A stretch of DNA of 37,259 nucleotides from Planctomycetota bacterium (GTDB lineage Bacteria > Planctomycetota > UBA1135 > UBA2386). The notes beneath the pieces are model-generated. The model made no database searches. It worked only from the letters and a program-made list of their open reading frames with translations, and was not told the origin of the DNA. Positions within the stretch are counted from its first letter, which is position 1, and the number at the start of each line of letters is the position of its first letter. The stretch lies in contig JANQJF010000010.1 in assembly GCA_028281765.1 (NCBI GenBank), positions 1-37,259 on the forward strand. Reading direction: 5' to 3'. Shown here piece after piece: positions 24,288 to 32,845 of the stretch. The position numbers and the translations under genes are program-made.

Positions 24288-25652
24288 TCAGAGGGCGCCG
24301 ATCACCGCGTCCGCACGCTCGGACGCCGCGATGTGGAACGGCAGCTCGACGGTCATGGCCTGTGTGAACACGGCCAGACCGATGTTCCCGACGTCGTTCG
24401 GGATCGAGATCGCGAACTCGCCACCGACCAGCGGCACGGAGATCTCGGGACCGGCGACGAAGTTGCAGGCCGGGGCACCGATCACCGCGAGATTGATCGG
24501 CGAGATCGGCGCGCCGAGGTTGAGCAGCATCGCCTGGATCAGCGCCGAGCCGTTGACGTTCTGCACGCTGATCGAGAACGTCTCACCGATCCACGGCAAG
24601 CCGGTCACCTGCTGGGTCGGCGTGCCGACGCCGCTGTTCGGGCAGGACAAACCGAAGGTCCCGTTCGGGTTGAACGTCGCGAACGCGTTGGTCTGGTATT
24701 CGTGCGTGCGACCGACGAACGCACCGTTGAAGCCGCCGAAGACGTAGGTCTTCTGCAGGCCGGAGACGTAGGCCATCGACATGCCACTCACGGCTGCGCC
24801 GGCGTAGCCACCGCGATCGACCCAGTTCGTGCCATCGAACTCCCAGGTCCAATCGCGCGGGACACCGCCCGAGCTCGCACCACCGAACGCGACGTAGCGC
24901 ATGCGCGCTTCGTCGAACGTCAGCGAAGCGGCTTGGTTGGGTGGCGGCGAAGTGGCCGGCGTGATCTGGCTCCAGTCCGTGCCGTCCCACTTGAACGTGG
25001 TGTTGAGCAGCGTGCTACCGCTGCGACCGGCGTGCATCAGGATCTCGAGATCGAAGACGTTGGACGCCATGCGGTGACGACCGATGCCGGCGTTGCCCGC
25101 GAGCGCGCCCGGCGAGTTGGCCGGGGTTTCGAGCGTCCAGTTCGTGCCGTCCCAAGACCAGGTATCGTCCATGTAGGTGCTACCGGCCTGACCGCCGTAC
25201 ATCAGGCACTTGCCGTTGGCGAAGTCGTAGGCCATCGCGGCCCAACGACGCGCGCTCGGGGAAACGGCCGGGGCCATCTGCGCCCAGGTGTTCGTGACCG
25301 GGTCGTACTCCCAGGTGTCCCCGACTTGCGTCGTGCCCGTGGTGTTGCCGCCGAAGATGACGAACTTGTTCCGGCCGATGTCGAAGCAACCAGCACCCCA
25401 GCGGCGACCCGAGGGCAGGGTGCCGCTCGGCATCGGGTTGAACCAGCTCGTGCCGTCGAACAGCCAGAGGTCGTTCTGCGGCACGCCGCCTGTGGTGCGA
25501 CCACCGAAGTGGTAGAGCAGCGCGCCATCGCTGCCGGAGTAGCTCGCGGCGCCGACGGGCGGGGACACGGCGGGGAAGAGTTCGGTCCAGGTGGCTTGCG
25601 CCGAGAGGCTGGAGGCCAGGACGACAGCGGGGAGCAGGTGGCGTGTATTCAT
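24288..25652 (-). CDS. Secreted Kelch-repeat propeller protein with C-terminal module
   Basis: A 454-residue protein with signal peptide MNTRHLLPAVVLASSLSAQA. Residues about 20-320 hold six Kelch-type blades with the typical YxFGG, WxYDPxTNTW and RRWxAMAYD patterns (LLYHFGGRTTGG, FVIFGGNTTG, CLMYGGQAGS, YVAFGGASSGG, YVFGGFNGA). Each blade carries a WDGTxW strand instead of the eukaryotic double-Gly plus Tyr/Trp pattern. The C-terminal about 120 residues form the shared Cys-containing module (LSCPNSGVGTP, NLAVIGAPACNF, SIPND). It probably binds a ligand outside the cell. It is the first gene of the minus-strand run to 19618 and diverges from the sigma factor at 25891. Confidence 0.88.
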   Translation of the reverse strand: MNTRHLLPAVVLASSLSAQATWTELFPAVSPPVGAASYSGSDGALLYHFGGRTTGGVPQNDLWLFDGTSWFNPMPSGTLPSGRRWGAGCFDIGRNKFVIFGGNTTGTTQVGDTWEYDPVTNTWAQMAPAVSPSARRWAAMAYDFANGKCLMYGGQAGSTYMDDTWSWDGTNWTLETPANSPGALAGNAGIGRHRMASNVFDLEILMHAGRSGSTLLNTTFKWDGTDWSQITPATSPPPNQAASLTFDEARMRYVAFGGASSGGVPRDWTWEFDGTNWVDRGGYAGAAVSGMSMAYVSGLQKTYVFGGFNGAFVGRTHEYQTNAFATFNPNGTFGLSCPNSGVGTPTQQVTGLPWIGETFSISVQNVNGSALIQAMLLNLGAPISPINLAVIGAPACNFVAGPEISVPLVGGEFAISIPNDVGNIGLAVFTQAMTVELPFHIAASERADAVIGAL

Positions 25653-25792
25653 CTCTGAGTCTGGAGGGATGAGAAAGGGAAACCGATCGCGACACGCGGA
25701 CGCGTGCCGTCAGAGCGTCTCCAGGCCGTTCGCAGCAGCGCATGAGCCACGCGACGCTCGCAGGGAATCACCCCGCCCCCGCGATCCGCTGC

Positions 25793-25827
25793 GCGAAAAC
25801 TCTTAGAAATTTCGCAGCGAAAACTCT
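25793..25827. promoter_or_regulatory. Candidate operator: repeated 11-mer in an AT-rich patch
   Basis: GCGAAAACTCT occurs twice, at 25793-25803 and 25817-25827, a 24-bp step. GCGAAA (25793-25798) and TTTCGC (25810-25815) also form an inverted pair. The patch is markedly AT-rich for this region and sits in the 238-nt gap between the divergent Kelch and sigma factor genes. The spacing suits two protein dimers on one DNA face. Confidence 0.45.
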
Positions 25828-25890
25828 CCCCGCAGCAAACCAATACACGAAGACCCGCTTACGGCGCTCACACGCCGACTGAGTCCGACG

Positions 25891-28731
25891 ATGACCCGCT
25901 CGGAACTCGAGAACTCGTTCCTCCGCTACCGCCAAACCCGCAATCCCCGCGACCTCGCCACCGTCTACGACACGACGTCGGCGCGCTTGCTCGCGGTGGC
26001 CGCACACCTCTGCTCCACGATCGCTGAAGCAGAAGACGCGGTGCAGGACACGTTCTTGGTCGCGCTCGAGCATCCCGAACGATGGGACGAATCACGGCCG
26101 CTCGTGCCGTGGCTGCTCGGCATCCTCGGCAACTGCGTGCGGAGTTCGCGCCGACGCTCGGACCGCGAGCCCGACATCGACCGCCTCACGCGAACGGACG
26201 GCGATCGCCCCGATGCGGCGCTCGAATCGGAAGAGCTCCTGGAGTCGGTCGAAGCCGCCGTGCAGAACCTCGCGCAGCCGTACCGTTCGGTCGTGCTGCT
26301 GCGGATCCGCAACGGACTGAGCCCGGCCGACATCGCGATCGCGCTCGATCGCAACCCGAGCACGATCCGCGCGCAGCTCACGCGTGGACTGCAGATGCTG
26401 CGCAAGCTCCTGCCGGCGGGATTCGCTGCGGGCCTCTTCGCATCGCTGACCGCAAACCGCGGCCTGGCGATGGTGCGCGAAGTCGTGCTCGACCGTGCGT
26501 GCACGATCCATCGTGTCGCGCAGCTGCAGCGTCGCGCCGAGCTGGTTCGCACCGGACTGAAGGCGACGCTGGCGACGGCCGCGATCGCGGTCGGTGCGCT
26601 GTTCTTGTCGGACTGGTTCGGCGAATCGACACCCGTCGAGAACGTCATCGAGTCGGCGCCGGAGTCCGCGAAAATCACCGAGTTCGCGCCGACCGTAGAC
26701 ATCACGCGGACGGAAGTCGCAACGACCGACACCGAGACGTCTCCCGATCGCATCGAGGCAGCGCGACTAGGTGCGATCTCGATCCGCGCGCTCGGCGAGA
26801 CATCACCAGCCAGCGGCGCCGCGTTCTGGTTCGAGCCGGTCGGCTCGGCCGGACTGCTCGTCCACGAGCGCTTCTCCAACGTCGCCGGTCCGTATCGAAT
26901 CGCAGAGCCCGCGGAATCGACCACGAATCAGAACCGCCGGACCACCACGACGGACACGGACGGCTGGTGCCACCTCACCGAAGTGCGCCCCGGACCGTGG
27001 CTCGTCCGCGGCCCCGGCTGCTTCGGCGTCGTCATCGTCGAACCCGGCGAAACCGCCGCGCGCGAGTTCACGCTCTCGGAGGAAACCTGCACCGTCACCG
27101 GGCTCGTGCTCGACGAATGGGGCGCGGCCGTGCCGGACGCGAGCATCTGGATCGGGCAGTCCCGACAACTGACGGTTGCGACGCACGCGACACGGACCGA
27201 CCGCAACGGCCGCTTCACCGTGACCGTCCGGCCGCCCGTCACCGTCGGTGTGCGGGTGGCGGCGCACGCGCCGATCTCGGTCCGCATCCAACGCGACGCG
27301 GAGCGTCACCACGACGTCGAATTCCGACTGGCCGGGCCCGGAGCCACGGTACGAGGCGTCGTCGTGGACACCGAAGGCGCTCCGGTTCCCGGCGCCGCAG
27401 TCCGCATCGGGCACTCGCTCGACGCGATCATGAGCTCCCAGTCTTCGGTGCCCAGTATCGCCTCGTACCCGGTGCAGACGATCACGGGCGCCGACGGCGC
27501 CTTCCGGTGTGAGGGCATCGCGCCGGGGCCCGTGCGCGTGTCCGCGTGGCGTTCCGGCAGCAGCCGCACCGACATCGTGTTGGAAGCGCGCACAGACGAA
27601 ACGGCCGAGACACGCATCGAACTGGCAGCGGCCGCGACGGTGACGGGCATCGCGACGGGCGTCGACGGCGTACCTGTCGCGAACGTCCACATCCGCACTG
27701 CGAACGTCAACGCGCTCGACTCCACCTCGACGGTGACCGACGAAAACGGGCGCTTCCGCCTCCAGGTCAGCGCCGGTCACGTTCGTCTCCGAGCGCGGGA
27801 CGAAGACTCGTCCGCACGGTGGTCGAACGCGGTCGGAGCCGGCGAGGTCGCCGAGTGGAACCCGCAGCTCACGCCCGAGAGCCGCGTGATCGCGGGCGTC
27901 GCCCGCTACGCGGACGGCGCGCCGGTCGCCGACGGGTTCGTGTCGCGACGCTCGACCGGACTCGGCTCGGACGTGGTGCCCACCGCGTCCGACGGCTCGT
28001 TCGAGTTCCAGGTGCCCGAGTTCGACGCACAGGTATCGGCCACGCTCGCCGTCTACGACAGAGACCCACGACACATCGATCACGTCGCGCGTGACATCCC
28101 GCTCGTGGCCGTTTCCGGGATCTTCTGCGGGATGCACGACGTGCAGATCTCCGTGCCGCCGGACCGCATCCCCAACGGATTCTTGCGCGGCCGTATCGTC
28201 GATCAGAACGGCGCACCACCACCCGAACGTGTATCGATCCACGACCTGGAGACCGGAGTCCGCCGTCGGGTGCAGTTCTCGCCTCTGGGCGACGACGGTG
28301 CGTTCGACACGGGTCCGATACCGCCGGGTCGCTACGCGATTTGGGTCCGCACCAATCCGCAACGCCAGTTCGGCCCGTTCGAAGTCCCGGCCGGCGAAAC
28401 CACCGATCTCGGCAACCTCCGATTCGACCGCAGCTCGAGTGACGAGCTCGGACCGCGGGTCCCGTGCCGCGCCGTCTTCGTCCCCCCCGCCGACGGCTCG
28501 TGCTTCGCCGCGCTCAACATCGAGGTGCGCGACGGAGACAACCGAATCGTGTGGTCCGAGCGTCGCGGTGGATCGCCGCTGAGCGCGTGGACGACCGTGA
28601 TGCGACTGCCGTCCGGCCCGCTGCGCCTCACCGCGACATCCCCCTCCGGCTTGGCCGGCACCCTCTCGTTCACCGTCGATCCCGCGTCGCCCCCCACGCG
28701 ACCGCTGTGGATCTCGATGCAACCCGACTGA
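25891..28731 (+). CDS. ECF sigma factor fused to a membrane span and carboxypeptidase-regulatory repeats
   Basis: A 946-residue protein. Residues about 10-90 are sigma region 2 (LATVYDTTSARLLAVAAHL, AEDAVQDTFLVALEHPERWDE, LVPWLLGILGNCVRSSRRR). Residues 113-175 are region 4 (VQNLAQPYRSVVLLRIRNGL, helix-turn-helix NPSTIRAQLTRGLQMLRKLL). A hydrophobic span at about 222-240 separates these from a 700-residue extracytoplasmic part. That part has at least five Ig-like carboxypeptidase-regulatory repeats, such as TCTVTGLVLDEWGAAVPDAS, ATVRGVVVDTEGAPVPGAAV and GFLRGRIVDQNGAPPPE. The gene is 17 nt upstream of a sulfatase, so the two are likely co-transcribed. The architecture suggests an envelope or substrate sensor that controls its own operon without a separate anti-sigma factor. 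Confidence 0.9.
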   Translation: MTRSELENSFLRYRQTRNPRDLATVYDTTSARLLAVAAHLCSTIAEAEDAVQDTFLVALEHPERWDESRPLVPWLLGILGNCVRSSRRRSDREPDIDRLTRTDGDRPDAALESEELLESVEAAVQNLAQPYRSVVLLRIRNGLSPADIAIALDRNPSTIRAQLTRGLQMLRKLLPAGFAAGLFASLTANRGLAMVREVVLDRACTIHRVAQLQRRAELVRTGLKATLATAAIAVGALFLSDWFGESTPVENVIESAPESAKITEFAPTVDITRTEVATTDTETSPDRIEAARLGAISIRALGETSPASGAAFWFEPVGSAGLLVHERFSNVAGPYRIAEPAESTTNQNRRTTTTDTDGWCHLTEVRPGPWLVRGPGCFGVVIVEPGETAAREFTLSEETCTVTGLVLDEWGAAVPDASIWIGQSRQLTVATHATRTDRNGRFTVTVRPPVTVGVRVAAHAPISVRIQRDAERHHDVEFRLAGPGATVRGVVVDTEGAPVPGAAVRIGHSLDAIMSSQSSVPSIASYPVQTITGADGAFRCEGIAPGPVRVSAWRSGSSRTDIVLEARTDETAETRIELAAAATVTGIATGVDGVPVANVHIRTANVNALDSTSTVTDENGRFRLQVSAGHVRLRARDEDSSARWSNAVGAGEVAEWNPQLTPESRVIAGVARYADGAPVADGFVSRRSTGLGSDVVPTASDGSFEFQVPEFDAQVSATLAVYDRDPRHIDHVARDIPLVAVSGIFCGMHDVQISVPPDRIPNGFLRGRIVDQNGAPPPERVSIHDLETGVRRRVQFSPLGDDGAFDTGPIPPGRYAIWVRTNPQRQFGPFEVPAGETTDLGNLRFDRSSSDELGPRVPCRAVFVPPADGSCFAALNIEVRDGDNRIVWSERRGGSPLSAWTTVMRLPSGPLRLTATSPSGLAGTLSFTVDPASPPTRPLWISMQPD

Positions 28732-28748
28732 TTGTCGTCCCCACTCGC

Positions 28749-30527
28749 ATGATCTACGCCCGCATTCTGCTCGCCGGCATCGCGTGCCTGTGCGTCACCC
28801 CGACGCTCGCCCGCGCACAACACAACCTGCTGCTGATCGTCGCCGACGACCTCGGCGTCGACTACGTCGGCGCATACGGCGAAGGGACGGCTCCCCCGCC
28901 CACGCCCCACATCGACGCGCTCGCAAACCGCGGCGTGCTGTTCCGCAACGCCTGGGCAAACCCGAGCTGCTCGCCAACCCGCGCGTGCATCCTCACGGGC
29001 CGCTACCCGTTCCGCACGCTCGTCGGCCGCTGGATCGGGCACTGGGCCAACCCGCAGAACATCGGCCTGCTGCAGCACAGCGAGTGGACGATCCCGGAGG
29101 TGCTCGATCGCGCGGGCTCGCCGTACTCGCACGCGATGGTCGGCAAGTGGCACCTCCATGACTCGACGCACGACCCGGACATCCCGCGCACCGTCGGTGG
29201 ATTCTCGCACTTCGCGGGTTCCCTCGAGGGTCAGATCGGCAGCTACACGAACTGGAACCGCGTCGTCAACGGCGTCAGCGCTTCGACCACGGCGTACTGC
29301 ACGACGCAGAACACCGACGATGCGCTGAGCTGGATCCAAGCGCAGTCCGGACCGTGGGTGTGCGTGTTGACCTACCAGGCACCGCACATCCCCTATCACG
29401 CACCGCCCGCCCACCTCCACACGCAGTCGCTGCCCCCCGGATCCCCGAGCAGTGGCCACAACCCCGCGAACCGACCGTGGTACAAGGCGATGGTCGAGTC
29501 GCTCGACACGGAGATGGGACGTCTGTTCACCCAACTCGGACAGTCGGTGATCGATGACACGAACATCCTGTTCATCGGCGACAACGGCAGCGTGCAGCAG
29601 CAGGCGGTCGCACCGTTCGACCCGAGCCGCGCGAAGGGTACGCCGTACGAGGGCGGGATCAACGTGCCGCTGATCGTCGCGGGCCCTTCGGTCGTGTCCG
29701 GCGGCCGCGAAGTCGAGGCACTCGCGTGTTCGGTAGATCTGTTCGCGACCGCGCTCGAGCTCTGCGGTGCGATGTCGGCCCTGCCGGACTACGTCGTACA
29801 CGACAGCGTCAGCCTGGTTCCGTACCTGTCGGATCCGGCACAATCGCCGCTTCGCGACTTCGCGTTCAGTGAGCAGTTCACCGGCACGTTGTGGCCATCC
29901 CCGAATCAGAACGGCTACGCGATCGTGCGCGACGAGCGCTACAAGCTGATCCACCGCTACTCCGGCGGAAGCCACGAGCTGTTCGACCTGCTGGTCGACC
30001 CGTGGGAGATCAACAACCTGTTCTCCGGCGGGCTCACGCAGCCGCAGACGCAAGCGTACGCCGGACTGCTCAACCACATGGGCGCACTGCGCACGCCGCT
30101 CGCGCAGTTCATCCCGTTCGGTGCGGACACGTGTCAGGGCTCGAACGGGATCCCGCAGATCGACTCGACCGGCACGCCGAAGATCGGAACCAGCTACACG
30201 ATCGAGCTGGACTCCGCGGCACCGAACCGCCAGGCCGCGCTGCTGACCGACTTCCAGGACCAAACCCTGAACGGCCTGCCGCTACCGATCGACCTGTCGG
30301 TGATCGGCGCTGGCGCCGGTTGCTTCCTCGCGACCGGCGCCGCCGCGACGATCCCGCGCGCGACGTCGGCCGCAGGGGAAGCGTCCGTTCTCCTGCAGCT
30401 GGCCAACCAGCCGTGGGTCATCGGCATGCGGATGTACCACTGCTGGCTGGTCCTCGACCCGAGCGCGCCGGGCAACAACCTCGGCGTCGTGAGCACCCGC
30501 GGCGCGGCGTCGTTGCTCGGACTCTAG
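28749..30527 (+). CDS. Secreted type I sulfatase (formylglycine-dependent) with C-terminal module
   Basis: A 592-residue exported enzyme that should hydrolyse sulfate esters, probably on polysaccharides. The ATG at 28749 gives a signal peptide ending in ARAQ; the open frame extends upstream only as a shadow inside the sigma gene. Visible hallmarks: Asp33-Asp34 in IVADDLG for Ca2+ binding, CSPTRACILTGR with Cys74 as the residue converted to formylglycine, VGKWHLH, and the second metal site FIGDNGS. Residues about 455-592 are the shared C-terminal module (DTCQGSNGIP, DLSVIGAGAGC). A maturase (FGE or AtsB-like) is needed; none is recognised here. It is probably expressed from the sigma factor's promoter. 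The exact substrate cannot be read. Confidence 0.93.
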   Translation: MIYARILLAGIACLCVTPTLARAQHNLLLIVADDLGVDYVGAYGEGTAPPPTPHIDALANRGVLFRNAWANPSCSPTRACILTGRYPFRTLVGRWIGHWANPQNIGLLQHSEWTIPEVLDRAGSPYSHAMVGKWHLHDSTHDPDIPRTVGGFSHFAGSLEGQIGSYTNWNRVVNGVSASTTAYCTTQNTDDALSWIQAQSGPWVCVLTYQAPHIPYHAPPAHLHTQSLPPGSPSSGHNPANRPWYKAMVESLDTEMGRLFTQLGQSVIDDTNILFIGDNGSVQQQAVAPFDPSRAKGTPYEGGINVPLIVAGPSVVSGGREVEALACSVDLFATALELCGAMSALPDYVVHDSVSLVPYLSDPAQSPLRDFAFSEQFTGTLWPSPNQNGYAIVRDERYKLIHRYSGGSHELFDLLVDPWEINNLFSGGLTQPQTQAYAGLLNHMGALRTPLAQFIPFGADTCQGSNGIPQIDSTGTPKIGTSYTIELDSAAPNRQAALLTDFQDQTLNGLPLPIDLSVIGAGAGCFLATGAAATIPRATSAAGEASVLLQLANQPWVIGMRMYHCWLVLDPSAPGNNLGVVSTRGAASLLGL

Positions 30528-30531
30528 TGCG

Positions 30532-31791
30532 CTACTGGATCTCGAAGCGCAGCGTCTTGCTGAGCCCGAGCACGCCGTTCGTGGTGTTGACGACGCCATA
30601 CGCCGTGTAGATGACGACACCCTGCAGCGCGGCGAGATCCGGGATCACGATCGAAGCCGTTGCCATGCCGTTCGCATCGAGCAGACCACGGTAGCCGAGC
30701 GTGAACGGCGTGTCCGGCGACGCGAACGTCGACGTCAGCAGGAAGTCGTCCTCGAGCGCGAGGCTCTCCATGCCGACCGGAATCGGGCCGCGGCCGGTCG
30801 AGTTGCCGAGCGCGTACATCTCGCCGCCGAGTCCCGGCGCATCGATGATGAAGCGCACGGTGCTGCCGAGCGTGGCATCGCCGAGTCGCGTGATCTCCGG
30901 CTGACTACCCGTGCGGTCCGCGCGGATGATCACGCCGGCCGAGGTGCAGGTCCAATAGACGACGTTGCCGTCCGGCGAGACCGTGACGTCGAGAGGCTCC
31001 GGCTCACCGACGCTGATCAGCGTGAACTGCTGCGTGTCCGGCTCGTACTGCCAAACCTTGTTGGTGCCCCCCATGTCGCCCGGCACGCCGGGCGTCGGCA
31101 CCTCGGTGAAGTAGATGTTGCCGGCGTCGTCGATGTCGATGCCGGTCGGCGCGTCGAGGCCGTTCAGGAGCATCGTCTTGTCGCCGGTCATGGCGTCGTA
31201 GCGCAGGATGACTCCGGCGGTACGGCAGGTCCAGTAGACGTTGCCGTCGTTGTCGACCGCGACGTCGACGGGCTCCGGCTCACCGGTGCTGATCGGCATG
31301 GGCATCGAGCCACTCGTCGACAAGTCGATGCGATCGACGGTGTTCGAGCCGCCGAACATTCCCGGCTCGGGAATCTGGGAGATGAAAAGGTCACCGCTCG
31401 GCGAACCACTGATCCCCGACGGGCTGGACAGCCCCATCATGAAGATCGAGTTCGCACCGGCCTGGCGGCGGATGATCACGCCCGCACTCTTGCAGGTCCA
31501 GTAGAGGTCGCTGCCGACAAACGCGAGGTTCACAGGCTCGGGCTCGCCCGTCGCGATCGTCGTGATGACGCCCGACTGGGCGTCGCGGACCCGCACAGTG
31601 TTCTGACTGTTCGCGCCCATGACGCCCGGAGTCGGAACCTCGGTGAAGTAGATGTCACCGCTCGGCCCCATCGTGATCCCGGTCGGGCTCGACAGACCCT
31701 GCTCGAGGATCTGCTTCGTGAACGTCTGGGCGGGAAGGATGCTGGCAACCCCGAACAGGGTCGCGGCAGCCGTAAGGGCGAAGGATTGCAT
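30532..31791 (-). CDS. Secreted beta-propeller protein with three internal repeats (GEPEP/YWTC)
   Basis: A 419-residue protein; the ATG at 31791 gives a signal peptide ending near ILPAQ. Residues about 30-300 consist of three copies of a roughly 90-residue unit. Each begins GL(S/D)(S/A)P(T/S)GI, continues DIYFTEVPTPGV, then GEPEP (residues 82, 170 and 262) and ends (V/L)YWTC-(S/T)AGVI(I/L)R with Cys at 100, 189 and 282. Each unit probably forms two blades of a six-bladed NHL/SMP-30-like propeller. The C-terminal 115 residues look like a divergent form of the secreted-protein module, without its usual Cys residues. It is divergent from a LysR gene, a typical regulator-target arrangement. Ligand and activity are unknown. 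Confidence 0.85.
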   Translation of the reverse strand: MQSFALTAAATLFGVASILPAQTFTKQILEQGLSSPTGITMGPSGDIYFTEVPTPGVMGANSQNTVRVRDAQSGVITTIATGEPEPVNLAFVGSDLYWTCKSAGVIIRRQAGANSIFMMGLSSPSGISGSPSGDLFISQIPEPGMFGGSNTVDRIDLSTSGSMPMPISTGEPEPVDVAVDNDGNVYWTCRTAGVILRYDAMTGDKTMLLNGLDAPTGIDIDDAGNIYFTEVPTPGVPGDMGGTNKVWQYEPDTQQFTLISVGEPEPLDVTVSPDGNVVYWTCTSAGVIIRADRTGSQPEITRLGDATLGSTVRFIIDAPGLGGEMYALGNSTGRGPIPVGMESLALEDDFLLTSTFASPDTPFTLGYRGLLDANGMATASIVIPDLAALQGVVIYTAYGVVNTTNGVLGLSKTLRFEIQ

Positions 31792-31905
31792 TGGCTCGCT
31801 CTGTGTGAGTGGTAAAGACTTGGCAACGCCGACCGCCCACAAGGACGGCCGTCTGCTGTGCGTTGGTAGGCTGCAGGTTCCGCTTCGTTCGTCTCAAAGC
31901 GTCGC
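31792..31905. promoter_or_regulatory. Divergent promoter region of the LysR regulator
   Basis: A 114-nt gap between the GEPEP propeller gene and a LysR-type regulator. LysR proteins often bind such gaps and control the divergent gene. I found no clear T-N11-A palindrome. Confidence 0.35.
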
Positions 31906-32838
31906 ATGCCGCATTCCAAAACTTCGAACGACACGCTGCCCGCACCCCTCGGGGACTCCCCGATCGTGCAGGTCGCGTCGTTCTGGAGCTGGCTGCCCGC
32001 GTTTCGGGTGGTCGCAGAGACGCGGCACCTCCCGACCGCGTCCGAACGACTCGGCGTGAGCGCCTCGGCGCTGTCGCGGTCGGTGAAGCTCCTCGAAGGC
32101 GCGCTGGGGGTCGAACTCTTCCGACGGGTCGGCGCGCGGCTCGAGATCACCGAGAGCGGCGACGCTCTCCTACTCGCGGTGCGCAACGGCATGCGTGCGA
32201 TTCACGACGGCATGCTCGCGGCGCGCGACGAAACGCTCCGCGGCGTGATTCGCGTCTCGAGCTCGGGCGCGGCGACGACGATCGCGGTCGTGCCCGCGCT
32301 GCTCGACCTCCGCAATCGGCACCCCGGCCTCCAGGGCATCGTCGTCCACGAGATCCAGGAGCCAGAGTCGACCGCGCTACTCAACGGCCGACTCGACCTC
32401 GTGATTCGCGGCACGCCGATCGAACACGAGGGCCTCGAGTCGAAGTGCCTCGGCTCGCTGTCGCACGGCGTGTTCTGTGGGCCCGGCCACGCGCTCTACG
32501 AAGGCGCGCCGATCGACTCCGTCAAAGACCTCCGTGACCACGAGTTCGTGTCTCCCGGCACCGACGAGTCGGGGCGCAACGTGGACGGCTGGCCCGACGC
32601 GCTCGAACGTCAGGTCGGCATCCAGGTCGATCAAATGCGCGTCGGAGCCGAAGTGTGTGCCGACGGACGCATGCTCGCGGTGCTCCCGGACGCTCTCGTG
32701 GAGCGGCGCAACTTGCCGCTGCGACGCCTCGACCTCGACGTCATCCCGGACGCGACGGTGTTCGCGACGACTCGGGTGCGTCTCGGCACGCCGGATCGTG
32801 TGCACACGCTCGTGGACGCGATCGCCGAGCGACTCTGA
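31906..32838 (+). CDS. LysR-type transcriptional regulator
   Basis: A 310-residue cytoplasmic DNA-binding protein. Residues about 27-88 are the winged helix-turn-helix (LPAFRVVAETRHLPTASERL, SASALSRSVKLLEGALGVEL, FRRVGARLEITESG). This is followed by a linker helix and the periplasmic-binding-protein-like effector domain (about 110-305; GVIRVSSSG, LDLVIRGTP, GVFCGPGHALYEG, RMLAVLPDAL). Length and order are normal for the family. An N-terminal extension of about 25 residues precedes the helix-turn-helix; a downstream start is possible but no ATG fits. It probably autoregulates and may control the divergent secreted propeller gene at 31791. The effector is unknown. Confidence 0.92.
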   Translation: MPHSKTSNDTLPAPLGDSPIVQVASFWSWLPAFRVVAETRHLPTASERLGVSASALSRSVKLLEGALGVELFRRVGARLEITESGDALLLAVRNGMRAIHDGMLAARDETLRGVIRVSSSGAATTIAVVPALLDLRNRHPGLQGIVVHEIQEPESTALLNGRLDLVIRGTPIEHEGLESKCLGSLSHGVFCGPGHALYEGAPIDSVKDLRDHEFVSPGTDESGRNVDGWPDALERQVGIQVDQMRVGAEVCADGRMLAVLPDALVERRNLPLRRLDLDVIPDATVFATTRVRLGTPDRVHTLVDAIAERL

Positions 32839-32845
32839 GGACTCG

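Noticed and set aside
28332..30263. 643-codon minus-strand frame
   Set aside because: Antisense to the sulfatase; no motif, Arg/Val-rich.
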